From Staphylococcus sp. Marseille-Q5304 (GTDB taxonomy: Bacteria > Bacillota > Bacilli > Staphylococcales > Staphylococcaceae), in contig NZ_CALSFP010000001.1 of the NCBI RefSeq assembly GCF_943737015.1, positions 1,674,001-1,738,000 of the forward strand: a stretch of 64,000 nucleotides of DNA, in the 5' to 3' direction. The notes below the pieces were generated by a model. That model had not been told where the DNA came from, did no database searches, and saw nothing but the letters and a program-made list of their open reading frames with translations. The first letter of the stretch is position 1. Every line of letters starts with the position of its first letter. Below, in pieces: positions 46,011 through 56,527 of this stretch. The translations under genes and the position numbers were made by a program.

Positions 46011-47243
46011 TTACCACGCAAATAAACCTACAAAACCTGCTGTCATCAGTGAAACGAGAATACCAGCAAGTAACATCATCGGTACGTATTTCGCTACAAA
46101 GTCAGATGTCTTTTGATCAACAATACCTTTTAATGTGCCGACAATCATACCAATAGTTGAGAAGTTAGCAAATGAAACTAAGAATGTCGTTATAATTGCT
46201 CGTCTGTGTGCTGAATATGAATCAATGTGTTTCGATATTTCACCCATGACTACAAATTCGTTCGTTACAATCTTCTTCGACATTTGTTGTGCTACATGCC
46301 AAGCTTCATCAAACGGTAAACCTAATAATAATGCAAATGGATACATAAAAGCACCTAATATTTGATCTAGACCAAAGCTACCTTTAATGTGCATTAAATG
46401 TGCGATACCACCAGTAATTAAATGGATCAAACGATCGATTAAATCAGATAATGCAACAAAACTAATGACGAAAACGATGATGATTAATATTAATTTACCT
46501 GCATTCAATACTGAATCTCCTAAAAATGAGAAGAACGGTTGACGCTCTATTTCGTTGTTGCGAATACTGTAAATAACATCTTCTTTGTCCTCTAATGAAA
46601 TTGGATTTAAAATTGAAGCAATGATAATTGCGTTAATAATATTTAATGGAATTGCAGTCAACACTAAATCGCCTGGTACCATCGTTACATAAGCACCAAC
46701 AATTGCCCCAGATACTGAACTCATTGACATCATTGCTATTGTTAAGACACGCGCTTCATTAATACGCTTTAATTGCTCGTTAGATACTGCTAGAGCTTCG
46801 GTGTTACCTAGGAACATCATTTCAATACCGAAGAACGATTCAAACTTAGGCTGACGCGTAACCTTAGCAAGCACCCAACCAATACCACCAATGATTTTAG
46901 GTAAAATATTGAAATACATCAAAATATCAAACAATGGGACAACTAATAAAATTGGAAATAAAGCACTTACTGCCATATCCATTTGACCACCAGGCTTAAC
47001 CCAACTAGAAAATGCAAAACCTGTACCAGCATGTGCTGATTCAATCCCCCACGCAATTGCATTGGCTAAACCGTGTACAGCTGCCTTCCCCCATGGAAAG
47101 TAAATTAAAAACCACGCTAACACTAAATTCACTAATACAAGTATACCGACTGAACCCCATTGGATGTTCTTTTTATTTCTTGAACATAAAACTGCTATAC
47201 CTAGAAACACAAATAACCCAATGATATTAATCAACAAAAACAT
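46011..47243 (-). CDS. nupC: Concentrative nucleoside transporter
   Basis: A 410-residue CNT-family cation-nucleoside symporter. Family features are SAHAGTGFAF (about 68), the gate and nucleoside-binding segments IEMMFLGNTEALAVSNEQL and MSSVSGAIVGAYV, and the late TNEFVVMGEISKH and FANFSTIGMIVGTLKG. About nine helices plus re-entrant loops. GGTGGG lies about 6 bases upstream. Promoter TTTTCT-17-TATAAT near 47390-47420 is plausible. Staphylococci carry several paralogues, so the exact substrate range is unknown. Confidence 0.9.
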   Translation of the reverse strand: MFLLINIIGLFVFLGIAVLCSRNKKNIQWGSVGILVLVNLVLAWFLIYFPWGKAAVHGLANAIAWGIESAHAGTGFAFSSWVKPGGQMDMAVSALFPILLVVPLFDILMYFNILPKIIGGIGWVLAKVTRQPKFESFFGIEMMFLGNTEALAVSNEQLKRINEARVLTIAMMSMSSVSGAIVGAYVTMVPGDLVLTAIPLNIINAIIIASILNPISLEDKEDVIYSIRNNEIERQPFFSFLGDSVLNAGKLILIIIVFVISFVALSDLIDRLIHLITGGIAHLMHIKGSFGLDQILGAFMYPFALLLGLPFDEAWHVAQQMSKKIVTNEFVVMGEISKHIDSYSAHRRAIITTFLVSFANFSTIGMIVGTLKGIVDQKTSDFVAKYVPMMLLAGILVSLMTAGFVGLFAW

Positions 47244-47454
47244 TCTACACCCACCAATTCATATAAATTCAAGTATGTAATGTGTTCTATCAGAATTCCC
47301 AAAAGTACACGATAGTTACATGAATAATCGAGATCATTCACAAACAATTCGTTTAACGCACTACAACTTCTATAATTTACAATAATTATAGCATGACTGT
47401 ACTTTTGAGAAAATAACATTTTTAAAGTTCGTTTATACATATATTTAATAAAAA

Positions 47455-47496
47455 AACTCAATGAAAATGTACGGAATTATACATTTCCATTGAGTT
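47455..47496 (-). terminator. abcA terminator
   Basis: AACTCAATGGAAATGTA with TACATTTTCATTGAGTT on the minus strand (one mismatch), then TTTTTTATT, 18 bases past the abcA stop. Confidence 0.87.
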
Positions 47497-47513
47497 AAGA
47501 TCAATTGATTAAA

Positions 47514-49256
47514 TTAATCTGTTAAGTTTTGTGTTGAAACAAATTGTTGATACTTTTCGTGCGTTTCCATTAAATATTGATGCGTACCTTTACCAGTAAC
47601 TTTACCGCCATCAATAAATATAATTTGTTGTGCTTTTTTAATCGTTGATAATCTATGTGCGATAACAACAGTCGTACGATCTTCCATTAACACTTCTAAC
47701 GCATCTTGTATTTTACGCTCACTCTCACTATCTAAATTAGCTGTCGCTTCATCTAGCAGTAAGATATCTGGGTTTTTCACGAAACTGCGTGCGATATCGA
47801 TACGTTGACGTTGTCCACCTGAAAGTTTCAAGCCACGTTCACCAACAACTGTATCGTACCCTTCATCAAACTCTTGGATAAAGTCATGACAATTCGCAAG
47901 TTTTGTATAAAGTATCAATTCTTTATCTGTTACTTCTCTATTAATTCCATAAAGAATATTGTCTCGAATTGTACCGTTCATCAATGAATTTGATTGCATA
48001 ACATAGCCAATCTTTCTTCTCCAATCAGCTAATGTTAAATCGTATATGGATTTACCACCATATGTAATTTGTCCACGTTCAATTTCGTACATACGTTCAA
48101 TAATGTTGAATATCGTACTCTTACCTGAACCAGATGGTCCAACAAATGCGGTCACTTTATTCGTTGGAATTTTAAAAGACACATCTGACAGTACAGGCGA
48201 ATCATCATATTTGAAATCTACTTTATTAAACACTAAACTGCCATCTCGAATATTACGTTGTTTCTGCACATCCAATGGCTCAGTAGGTTCAAGCATGATT
48301 TCGAAGATTCGACTACTTGCACCGACAGAACGTCTATAATCCGTAACGAGTGTTGATAAATTAATTAACGGTGCAGACAACTGAATGACATAAAATATCA
48401 TCGCTATTAATGTACCGGCAGAAATCGCACCAGTTGAAATTTCAATTGCTCCGAATCCTAAAATGATTGCGACCGTTAATAGCATGATTAAACCTGAAAT
48501 CGGTTGAATAATCGCAGTGATTTTAGCTTGCTTTAAACCGAGATGATAAATTTCTTTCAAGTTTCTATGCGCATTATCTAATTCCAATTGCTCCGTATTT
48601 GAAACTTTTACAAGTCGCATTTCTGTTAACACACGACCTAATAAACCACTGAAATTCGCAATTTCTGTTTGCGTATTCATTGATACTTTCTGCATTTTCT
48701 TACCGAGTGGCATCATTATCGCTACGAAGATTGGAACTGCCACAAATGTTAGCAACGTCATCTTCCAATCCATTATAAATAGCATGATGAGAGAGCCAAT
48801 AATTGTTAAGACTGATGGTAATAAGTTTGGTAATTTTTGTGAAATAAAGACATTAATTACTTTCGTATCATCAGTCAAACGACTCATTAACTGACCACTT
48901 TCATTTTTATCGAAGAAAGGCATCCTTAAATGGATGATATGTCTCCATAATACAGAACGTATATCATAAATAATCTTCTCACCGATTTTACTTAATAAGT
49001 ATAATCCTAGACCGCTAAGTACAGCATTAAGCATGAATACTCCGATAAATCCTACAATAAACATCCAATTAATGTTTTCTAATGAGAATTTATCTACCAA
49101 TTTACCTGTGAAAAATGGTACAACGAGTCCTGTTAAACTGCCTAATGAAGAGATTAAAACTGCGATAATAATCAATCCAACAGGCCATTTCAATCTCTTT
49201 AATAAGTAAAATAATGGATTTCCATGTTTCACTGTTCGTTTCATTGTGTCTTTCAT
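47514..49256 (-). CDS. abcA: AbcA multidrug ABC exporter
   Basis: A 580-residue fused permease-ATPase working as a homodimer. Six helices lie in about 20-310; the ATPase has Walker A GPSGSGKST (about 375), signature LSGGQRQR, Walker B ILLLDEATANLD and His switch VIAHRLST. It is colinear with S. aureus AbcA, which exports beta-lactams, detergents and phenol-soluble modulins and is regulated by MgrA and NorG. In S. aureus its divergent neighbour is pbp4; that gene is missing here. Confidence 0.93.
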   Translation of the reverse strand: MKDTMKRTVKHGNPLFYLLKRLKWPVGLIIIAVLISSLGSLTGLVVPFFTGKLVDKFSLENINWMFIVGFIGVFMLNAVLSGLGLYLLSKIGEKIIYDIRSVLWRHIIHLRMPFFDKNESGQLMSRLTDDTKVINVFISQKLPNLLPSVLTIIGSLIMLFIMDWKMTLLTFVAVPIFVAIMMPLGKKMQKVSMNTQTEIANFSGLLGRVLTEMRLVKVSNTEQLELDNAHRNLKEIYHLGLKQAKITAIIQPISGLIMLLTVAIILGFGAIEISTGAISAGTLIAMIFYVIQLSAPLINLSTLVTDYRRSVGASSRIFEIMLEPTEPLDVQKQRNIRDGSLVFNKVDFKYDDSPVLSDVSFKIPTNKVTAFVGPSGSGKSTIFNIIERMYEIERGQITYGGKSIYDLTLADWRRKIGYVMQSNSLMNGTIRDNILYGINREVTDKELILYTKLANCHDFIQEFDEGYDTVVGERGLKLSGGQRQRIDIARSFVKNPDILLLDEATANLDSESERKIQDALEVLMEDRTTVVIAHRLSTIKKAQQIIFIDGGKVTGKGTHQYLMETHEKYQQFVSTQNLTD

Positions 49257-49561
49257 TATGAGTTACCTCTTCCAGAAAATATTTTTACTGACTCAATTTT
49301 TGCAACTATGATGCACAACTCAAAGTTATATTATGCGCTCAAATCATATTTGCAACAATAAAAAAACAATGTGTATATGTATGCTATAAAGCCATATACC
49401 CATTTGTAAAAGTTGTAATTATATCTCTAATCAAAAAAATTGGGCAAAATCATCCGAACTATAGAACGCATTATTTAATTTATTATGCGAACAAACAAAA
49501 TTGATTAAGTCGCACCTGCCACACTTTAAAATCAATGTGACATTATATATGTATAAAAAAT

Positions 49562-49597
49562 TAATGCAGACGATATAATATGCATCTGCTCATTAAT
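49562..49597 (-). other. Hairpin in the abcA leader, terminator-like
   Basis: On the minus strand ATTAAT-GA-GCAGA pairs with TCTGCATTAAT across a 14-base loop, with two bulged bases, then ATTTTTTATAC. It has terminator form but no complete gene lies immediately upstream of it on that strand; premature termination in the abcA leader is one reading. Confidence 0.45.
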
Positions 49598-49775
49598 ATT
49601 ATTATAACACCTTTAACTCACTAGAATATAGTGAAAGCTTTCTCAAATTATCTTCTTTTGTTAAAAACCAACATTGCTACTATATCATCTCACTAATAAA
49701 ATGAATAGCGCGACACTATGTGCATATATAAATCTTTCCATTTAAGTTATTTTATAGAAGGAAACCAAAATAAAA

Positions 49776-49814
49776 AACCTATGTCACTGAACTGATAGTA
49801 CAGTAACATAGGTT
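49776..49814 (-). terminator. tagD terminator
   Basis: AACCTATGTTACTG with CAGTGACATAGGTT on the minus strand (one mismatch), then TTTTTATTTT; 24 bases past the tagD stop. Confidence 0.85.
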
Positions 49815-49837
49815 CATAAATTTTCGTCAATGAGTAA

Positions 49838-50236
49838 TTATTTAGCGCCATCTCCGTAAAGTTCTTTCTTAATTTTCGTAGTTGAAATACCTTCCGTACG
49901 ATTTAAGTAAACCACTTCACATTTATCTTTAAGAAAGTCAAACTCACCTTCCCAATCATGACCCATTACAAATTTATCAATTTCATAACGGTCAACATCT
50001 TTTTCTTTTTGACCCCAACCATTTTCTGGGATTACAAGATCGACAAAGCGAATTGACTCTAACATGATTTTACGTTGTTCATAATTGTAATATGATTTTT
50101 TATTTTTAATACGGTTAAATTCGTCTGTTGAAAGTGCCACGATTAAATAGTCACCCATTTCACGCGCACGTCTTAACAATTCGATATGACCATAATGTAA
50201 CAAATCATACGTTCCATAAGTGATTACACGTTTCAT
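49838..50236 (-). CDS. tagD: Glycerol-3-phosphate cytidylyltransferase
   Basis: A 132-residue cytoplasmic nucleotidyltransferase that makes CDP-glycerol, the donor for wall teichoic acid linkage and backbone. The HxGH motif is HYGH (about 16) and the second signature is RTEGISTT near the C-terminus. Length and sequence match TagD/TarD. AAGGAG precedes the ATG. It is last of the tagB-tagX-tagD run, 92 bases after tagX. Confidence 0.96.
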   Translation of the reverse strand: MKRVITYGTYDLLHYGHIELLRRAREMGDYLIVALSTDEFNRIKNKKSYYNYEQRKIMLESIRFVDLVIPENGWGQKEKDVDRYEIDKFVMGHDWEGEFDFLKDKCEVVYLNRTEGISTTKIKKELYGDGAK

Positions 50237-50328
50237 TTGTTTATCTCCTTTACATAAAATTAAACTAAAATTTACATTTTTAAAGATTATAGCACATCGA
50301 AATCAAGTTTTCGAATATTCTTATTGAT

Positions 50329-51387
50329 TTATTTTCTCAAATATTTTTTTAAAGTCGTTTCACCTTTATATTTCGCGCGTTTAGGTAAGGCACTAGCTTT
50401 AAATAAAACATATTTCGGTCTTCCGATACCGACGCTAATTAATGTACTTCTCCATTGATCATAAAGTGCTTTATTCCAATTTTTTGTGCCTTGTTCAACC
50501 ACTTTCACTATTCTGAACATAGCGTCACCATCATAGTCAGTCTTCTGCATCTCGTTAATATAATTGATGACCGTGTTCAACGTCGCTTGAGTCAGCTTTT
50601 CATGTTCTGTTAGATACGCTTGAATTAAATAGCTCACGATGAGTTCATCCATGCGATAACTATAATATAGTCTTGCCTCTCTTAAATGTAATTGATCCAT
50701 GACACTTGATCTCACCTTAATCGCATCTTTCATATATGCGTCGAAATGTTGTTGACGATTGTATGTCACTGAATCAATTTGTTCATTATATCCGTAAACG
50801 ACGTCTGGTAACAATTGAATATCGCGTGCCTTTTTATAAAGTTGCACCATAAATTCATGTTCTTCACAGAATACGATATCTTCATTAAAACGCTCACCGG
50901 CAAAACGTGCGTTAAACATTTTCGCACCTGGTCCGATAGATTGCAGTATCGCTGGGCACTGTGAAAAATTAACTTTATCTTCCTTTTGAATATCACGATG
51001 TGTAGGAATCGCAGTCCAAGTGCCATATACATCTCTAGCTAACTGACCTAAGACAATATCTACATTTTCATCTGATAAATAATAATCTGCCATATAATCG
51101 ATGCGACTTGTTAAAAATTCATCATCTGCATCTAAAAACATAAATACGTCACCAGTGATCAATTCTAAACCTTTATTTCTACTTGCAGCTGCACCTTTGT
51201 TCGTTTGATTAACAATCACCATGTTTGAATATTCTTTACGTAATTGTTCTAATACTTGTTGACTATTATCTGTTGAACCATCATTGATACAAATAATTTC
51301 GTGATCATGCTTCGTGTCGATTGATTTTATTGCTCTTTGAATCGTTTGTGCTGCGTTGTATACGGGAACGATAATTGATATTTTCAT
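50329..51387 (-). CDS. tagX: TagX, GT-A family glycosyltransferase
   Basis: A 352-residue family 2 glycosyltransferase: SIIVPVYNAAQTIQRAI at the N-terminus, nucleotide-sugar motif INDGSTDNSQQVL, and the metal site MFLDADDEFL. No membrane helix. TagX sits in the staphylococcal tag cluster, but its exact reaction has not been settled as far as I know. It overlaps tagB by 4 bases (ATGA). Confidence 0.88.
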   Translation of the reverse strand: MKISIIVPVYNAAQTIQRAIKSIDTKHDHEIICINDGSTDNSQQVLEQLRKEYSNMVIVNQTNKGAAASRNKGLELITGDVFMFLDADDEFLTSRIDYMADYYLSDENVDIVLGQLARDVYGTWTAIPTHRDIQKEDKVNFSQCPAILQSIGPGAKMFNARFAGERFNEDIVFCEEHEFMVQLYKKARDIQLLPDVVYGYNEQIDSVTYNRQQHFDAYMKDAIKVRSSVMDQLHLREARLYYSYRMDELIVSYLIQAYLTEHEKLTQATLNTVINYINEMQKTDYDGDAMFRIVKVVEQGTKNWNKALYDQWRSTLISVGIGRPKYVLFKASALPKRAKYKGETTLKKYLRK

Positions 51388-52493
51388 GATTTCACCATAC
51401 CCTCTATATATTTTATAATTTGAGTTAAACTGTTGTCGTTATTGAACTGGTGCCATTCTTTGAAAATAGGTTGTAGTGTATTTTCTTTGTATTTTAGTTT
51501 CTGTATCATATCATGTTCATTATACACTTTATAGTGAGAAGGTGTTTGGTAATAAAATCTATTTAATCCTCGTTCAGCTTCATATTGCGCTTCATCATAT
51601 ACGTATAACAATGTTGGTTTATTAAGGTAACTCGCTTCAATTGCGAGAGAACTATAATCACTAATAACAACATCAGCCATAATTAATAGAGATTGTATAT
51701 CTAGTGAACTATCATTCACATCAGTGATGGCAGGATGTAATTTACTTAATAATGTATAATTAGGCAGTTCTTGTTCGAAGTGCTCCTTATTAATCACGCG
51801 ATTGCTTTGATGATTTTCACGATATGTTGGTACGTATAAAGCAACCTTCCCTCGAATATTATAGTGTGATTTTAATTCTTGCTGTCTTTGTTTAATATCG
51901 ATGTTTTTATATTTAACCAGACGTGGTAGACCTAATGTTAAAAATTGATGTTCTTTTGCTCCAAATGATTCCTTAAAGCAAATTGACATCGCTGGACCGC
52001 CGATTAAATATTTATCAGTCGCATCATAAACACGTTTATACTGTGCTACTTTTTTTGAGTTTGATAAGTCTACTTGATGATCTGTCAAACCAAAATTTTT
52101 CAAGGCGCCTGAAGCATGCCACGTTTGAAGTACTGTCTGGCCAGCTTTTTTATGAAATGCACCTAACATTAAATAGTACGTATCTACAATAATCACTTTC
52201 GCTTGGCTTAGGGCTTGAATGTGTTTAAAAACGTATTTATTACCCGCCGTAATGTAAGTAACATCTTCTAAATGCTTAATATATTTTCGTTTCTCTTCTT
52301 TACCGATGACCGTTATACGATAGCCTTTTTTATATAAAGCTTCAATTAAAGGCAATACATCTTCAACAAACGTCATCATGACGACGACGTTATCATTTTC
52401 AACCTTTTTCTTACTAAATAATATATTTAAGAAATGTATGAACCATAAATACATTTTCTTTATGATTTGTCTCAAATCTTTCACCGTCCACAT
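51384..52493 (-). CDS. tagB: TagB (TarB), teichoic acid glycerophosphate primase
   Basis: About 369 residues. Adds the first glycerol phosphate to the ManNAc-GlcNAc lipid linkage unit on the inner membrane face. Signatures of the CDP-glycerol glycerophosphotransferase family are QTWHASGALKNFGLTDH, LGLPRLVKY, ALYVPTYREN and, near the end, VVISDYSSLAIEASYLNKPT. An N-terminal amphipathic or hydrophobic stretch precedes them. The start is uncertain: ATG 52493, GTG 52484 and TTG 52517 all lack a strong ribosome site. Confidence 0.92.
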   Translation of the reverse strand: MWTVKDLRQIIKKMYLWFIHFLNILFSKKKVENDNVVVMMTFVEDVLPLIEALYKKGYRITVIGKEEKRKYIKHLEDVTYITAGNKYVFKHIQALSQAKVIIVDTYYLMLGAFHKKAGQTVLQTWHASGALKNFGLTDHQVDLSNSKKVAQYKRVYDATDKYLIGGPAMSICFKESFGAKEHQFLTLGLPRLVKYKNIDIKQRQQELKSHYNIRGKVALYVPTYRENHQSNRVINKEHFEQELPNYTLLSKLHPAITDVNDSSLDIQSLLIMADVVISDYSSLAIEASYLNKPTLLYVYDEAQYEAERGLNRFYYQTPSHYKVYNEHDMIQKLKYKENTLQPIFKEWHQFNNDNSLTQIIKYIEGMVKS

Positions 52494-52604
52494 CACGTAT
52501 ATTTGTGCTTTTTGCAAGTGACTAACTACAATCTGTTACTTTTTATACAAACGCAATTTAAATCCATAATGTATAAGCGTTTATTTATTCCTAAATATAG
52601 ACTA

Positions 52605-52640
52605 AGCCTGAGACATATTTTCTATCTCAGGCTATTTTTT
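52605..52640 (+). other. Terminator-like hairpin oriented against the tag genes
   Basis: AGCCTGAGA pairs with TCTCAGGCT, 11-base loop, followed on the plus strand by ATTTTTT. All flanking tag genes run on the minus strand, where it has only a weak T-rich tail. It may end tagG transcripts poorly or stop antisense transcription; no plus-strand gene precedes it. Confidence 0.5.
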
Positions 52641-52678
52641 CTATCTACTTAATTTAAAACGTTTAAAGCAGGCACTTA

Positions 52679-53479
52679 TTACATAAAGTCTGCAAAGTGA
52701 TCTCTATAACGCATGTGCATAAAGGCACCAACAACAAACATAAACAAGATAAAACCTACATTATATAATGTTAACTCCCAGTGAGTGATGAAATACCATT
52801 CTTTATGCAATACCGCTGCACGATATGCTTCCGCTAGGTAATATATTGGATTAAATTGCATGACTTGCTTTACGATGCCATCTGGCGGAACGATCAAGAT
52901 AGATGACGCAAAGAATACCATACGCATTAATGCTTGAATCGCTTGTTGAGTATCTCTTACTAGCACACCTAATGTGGAAGTAAATAAGGCGATAGACGCG
53001 GTTAATACTAATGCCATTGGTACATAAATTAATAATTGTAATGTATAAATAGATGGATAAAACCCACCAATCATACAGAGAATCATGACAATTGCTAACA
53101 ATCCAAGATGTCCATAGAACCGACTCATAACAATATAAGTAGGTACAATAGATAACGGGAAATTCATCTTCGAGACTTGATTATACTTAGTGGCTATTGA
53201 TTTTGTCCCTTCTAAAACGCCCTGGTTGATGAAAAACCACATACTAATACCAACAAGCAACCAATAAATAAATGGCACGCCATCAATTGGACCATTACTT
53301 CTAATACCTAATCCGAACACAAACCAATAAACTAATATTTGTAGAGCAGGATTGATCAATTCCCACGCCATTCCTAAGTAGTTATTCGTATTTGAAATCT
53401 TTACTTGGAATTGTGCTAACCTTTGAATAAGATAAAAATTTCTAAAATGCTCTTTAAAAACTACCCAAACTGCATTCAT
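52679..53479 (-). CDS. tagG: TagG, wall teichoic acid export permease
   Basis: A 266-residue ABC-2 permease with six helices. With TagH it flips completed lipid-linked teichoic acid to the outer leaflet. The amphipathic N-terminal helix (VVFKEHFRNFYLIQRLAQF) and MAWELINPALQILVYWFVFGLGIR are typical of TarG/Wzm proteins; TarG is the target of targocil-type inhibitors. Divergent from tagH across about 300 bases. Confidence 0.95.
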   Translation of the reverse strand: MNAVWVVFKEHFRNFYLIQRLAQFQVKISNTNNYLGMAWELINPALQILVYWFVFGLGIRSNGPIDGVPFIYWLLVGISMWFFINQGVLEGTKSIATKYNQVSKMNFPLSIVPTYIVMSRFYGHLGLLAIVMILCMIGGFYPSIYTLQLLIYVPMALVLTASIALFTSTLGVLVRDTQQAIQALMRMVFFASSILIVPPDGIVKQVMQFNPIYYLAEAYRAAVLHKEWYFITHWELTLYNVGFILFMFVVGAFMHMRYRDHFADFM

Positions 53480-54580
<1,101 letters not shown>

Positions 54581-54594
54581 CTCAATAATAAATT

Positions 54595-54636
54595 AACCAC
54601 CCTAAACGTGATTTTTACGCTAAGGGTGGTTTTTAT
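54595..54636. terminator. Bidirectional terminator between tagH and tagA
   Basis: AACCACCCT pairs with AGGGTGGTT, with an inner CGT/ACG stem, followed by TTTAT. Confidence 0.8.
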
Positions 54637-54677
54637 ATTTCCTAATTTAATATTGTTGATTATCACATTTATAGTTC

Positions 54678-55439
54678 TTAAACGTGTTTACGCTTAAACA
54701 TATTTTGTGATTTAAACACACTGAATAAATATTTTGGTATGACAGCCATTCTACCGATACGTTTCCAATCAATTAACAAACGATAAACCCATTCCAAGTT
54801 TAATCGTCTCATTAACATAGGTGCACGTTTCTTGGTTCCACTAAAGACTTCAATAGCGCCACCTACACCCATAAATAATGTTTGATTAAATGCATGTTGA
54901 TGCTTTGCAATCCATTGTTCTTGTTTAGGATAACCCATACCAACAAATACATAATCAGGTTGAAAGTCTTGTATTCTCTTTGCAACAATTTCATCGTCTA
55001 ATTCAATATAACCATGATGACTTGCGATTTCTATATTTGGATATTGTTGTTCAATATTATGTTGTGCTTGTTGTACAATCGAATCTTCGGCACCTAATAA
55101 GAAGACCTTTTGCTGTTTATAGTTGGCAATATCAAGACAACTTTCCATTAATTCGATACCTGGCACACGATCTTTCAGAGGTGTCTTTAAAATTCTGGAA
55201 GCTAAGACTACACCGATACCATCAGGAATAACAAAATCCGCTTTATTAATTAATTGCTGATATGATTTATGATGAAATGCATAATAAACAATTTCTGGAT
55301 TTGCAGTTACGATGAACATATTTTGATGTTGCTGTGTATTGAAAAATTGATTAATGTTATGTTGCATATCAAATAAAGTAACATTATCAAAGCTTACAGA
55401 TAACACATCAACTTTATTTTTCTCATTGATATGTGTCAT
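54678..55439 (-). CDS. tagA: TagA (TarA), N-acetylmannosaminyltransferase
   Basis: A 253-residue membrane-associated GT-E (family 26) enzyme that adds ManNAc to GlcNAc-PP-undecaprenol, the first committed step of wall teichoic acid synthesis. Signatures are FIVTANPEIVYYA, FVIPDGIGVVLASRIL (catalytic Asp), FVGMGYPKQEQWIA and GVGGAIEVFSGTKKRAP, then a basic C-terminal tail for membrane contact. Start 55439 follows GAGGAG by about 9 bases and matches the S. aureus length. Confidence 0.95.
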   Translation of the reverse strand: MTHINEKNKVDVLSVSFDNVTLFDMQHNINQFFNTQQHQNMFIVTANPEIVYYAFHHKSYQQLINKADFVIPDGIGVVLASRILKTPLKDRVPGIELMESCLDIANYKQQKVFLLGAEDSIVQQAQHNIEQQYPNIEIASHHGYIELDDEIVAKRIQDFQPDYVFVGMGYPKQEQWIAKHQHAFNQTLFMGVGGAIEVFSGTKKRAPMLMRRLNLEWVYRLLIDWKRIGRMAVIPKYLFSVFKSQNMFKRKHV

Positions 55440-55650
55440 AATGATTAACTCCTCACTCGCCCCAGTTGGACGACTACCTTTACATATTATTAACAATCTT
55501 AACACAAACATTACCTAGAGAAAATAAGTTAATAAAAAGATACATCTAAAGTCTAAATGCACAGATTATTATTTTGGATTATACTTAATGAATCATTAAG
55601 GAGTTAAACTTATATGGGAACATTAAAAAGTGATAAATTGGGGTTTTGCT

Positions 55651-56400
55651 ATGACATTACTGAATAATTTTTTAAATACATCAATACAATTACATATTCT
55701 GTGGATCTTGTTTATCGCGCTTGCCTATATTGTGATTCACAATAATCGACTTAAACCCGTGAATCAATTTTTAGATATTTATTTAAATTATATCCCCGTA
55801 CTTACACATGAGTTTGGGCATATTTTATTTAATAAAATAAGTGGCGGGAAAGCGAAAGATTTAGTAATTGTCGCCTTGCCGAAAGAACGTCAAGCTACTT
55901 CTCAACAAGGTTATGCGATTACACAATCTAAAGGACTCCTCGGCCAAGCGATTACGACATTAGGTGGTTATATCATGCCACCATTCATGCTTTATTTAAG
56001 CTTTTTAGCTGTGGAATTAAAATATCCGAGTATTTTTATATTTACATATTTAGTGATATTTATTTATTTTCTCGTCCTGACCTCTCGAAAGTTTTTACCC
56101 ATTATTATCATTATTTTGTTAATCATACTATTATATTTTCTATTACAAAATAACGATCCGATTATCATGACTTATATCGTCCCAATTGTATATCACTTTA
56201 TCGTAGGCGTATTGCTTGGCGAAGTCCTACAATCATCTTGGACAATTGTGAATCTAACGTTTAATGCTCAATCTATTACTTGGGACGGCAGTACATTAAA
56301 GGATTTAACCCACATACCAACTTTTATTTTTAGTATTGTTTGGATAGCGATTAACCTTCTAACCGTATACCATTTATTTGGAGATTATTTACCTTGGTAG
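55651..56400 (+). CDS. M50-like membrane metallopeptidase
   Basis: About 249 residues with seven or so helices. The zinc motif HEFGH (about 57-61) lies just after the second helix, and the third ligand region may be around GYIMPP. It corresponds to the conserved gene between mntR and tagA in S. aureus. Substrate unknown; site-2-type proteases usually cut anti-sigma factors or signal peptides. GGGG lies 8 bases upstream of the ATG at 55651. Confidence 0.8.
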   Translation: MTLLNNFLNTSIQLHILWILFIALAYIVIHNNRLKPVNQFLDIYLNYIPVLTHEFGHILFNKISGGKAKDLVIVALPKERQATSQQGYAITQSKGLLGQAITTLGGYIMPPFMLYLSFLAVELKYPSIFIFTYLVIFIYFLVLTSRKFLPIIIIILLIILLYFLLQNNDPIIMTYIVPIVYHFIVGVLLGEVLQSSWTIVNLTFNAQSITWDGSTLKDLTHIPTFIFSIVWIAINLLTVYHLFGDYLPW

Positions 56401-56445
56401 AATTACTTCAAATGCCTACATATTCACTTCATCACAATATAAAAT

Positions 56446-56485
56446 AAGCCTCTCAAAAGATTTATTAAAATCTTTTGAGAGGCTT
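56446..56485. terminator. Bidirectional terminator
   Basis: A perfect 18-base stem (AAGCCTCTCAAAAGATTT with AAATCTTTTGAGAGGCTT), loop ATTA, between the M50 gene and the end of mntR. Confidence 0.88.
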
Positions 56486-56527
56486 TACTCTTCGAATTTT
56501 TTAAATACACATTTTTACTCTTCTTTA

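Larger units (their letters stand above)
49257..49837. other. abcA-tagD intergenic region without pbp4
   Basis: 581 bases without a gene. S. aureus has pbp4 here, divergent from abcA. I find no SxxK, SxN or KTG-coding remnant. The interval holds a hairpin at 49562-49597 and the tagD terminator at 49776-49814. A TATAAT at about 49603-49608 (minus strand) just ahead of the hairpin could be the abcA promoter, giving a leader of more than 300 bases. Confidence 0.6.

Noticed and set aside
47244..47454. Possible purine riboswitch ahead of nupC
   Set aside because: The roughly 130-base leader does not show the paired loops or conserved core of the purine aptamer.
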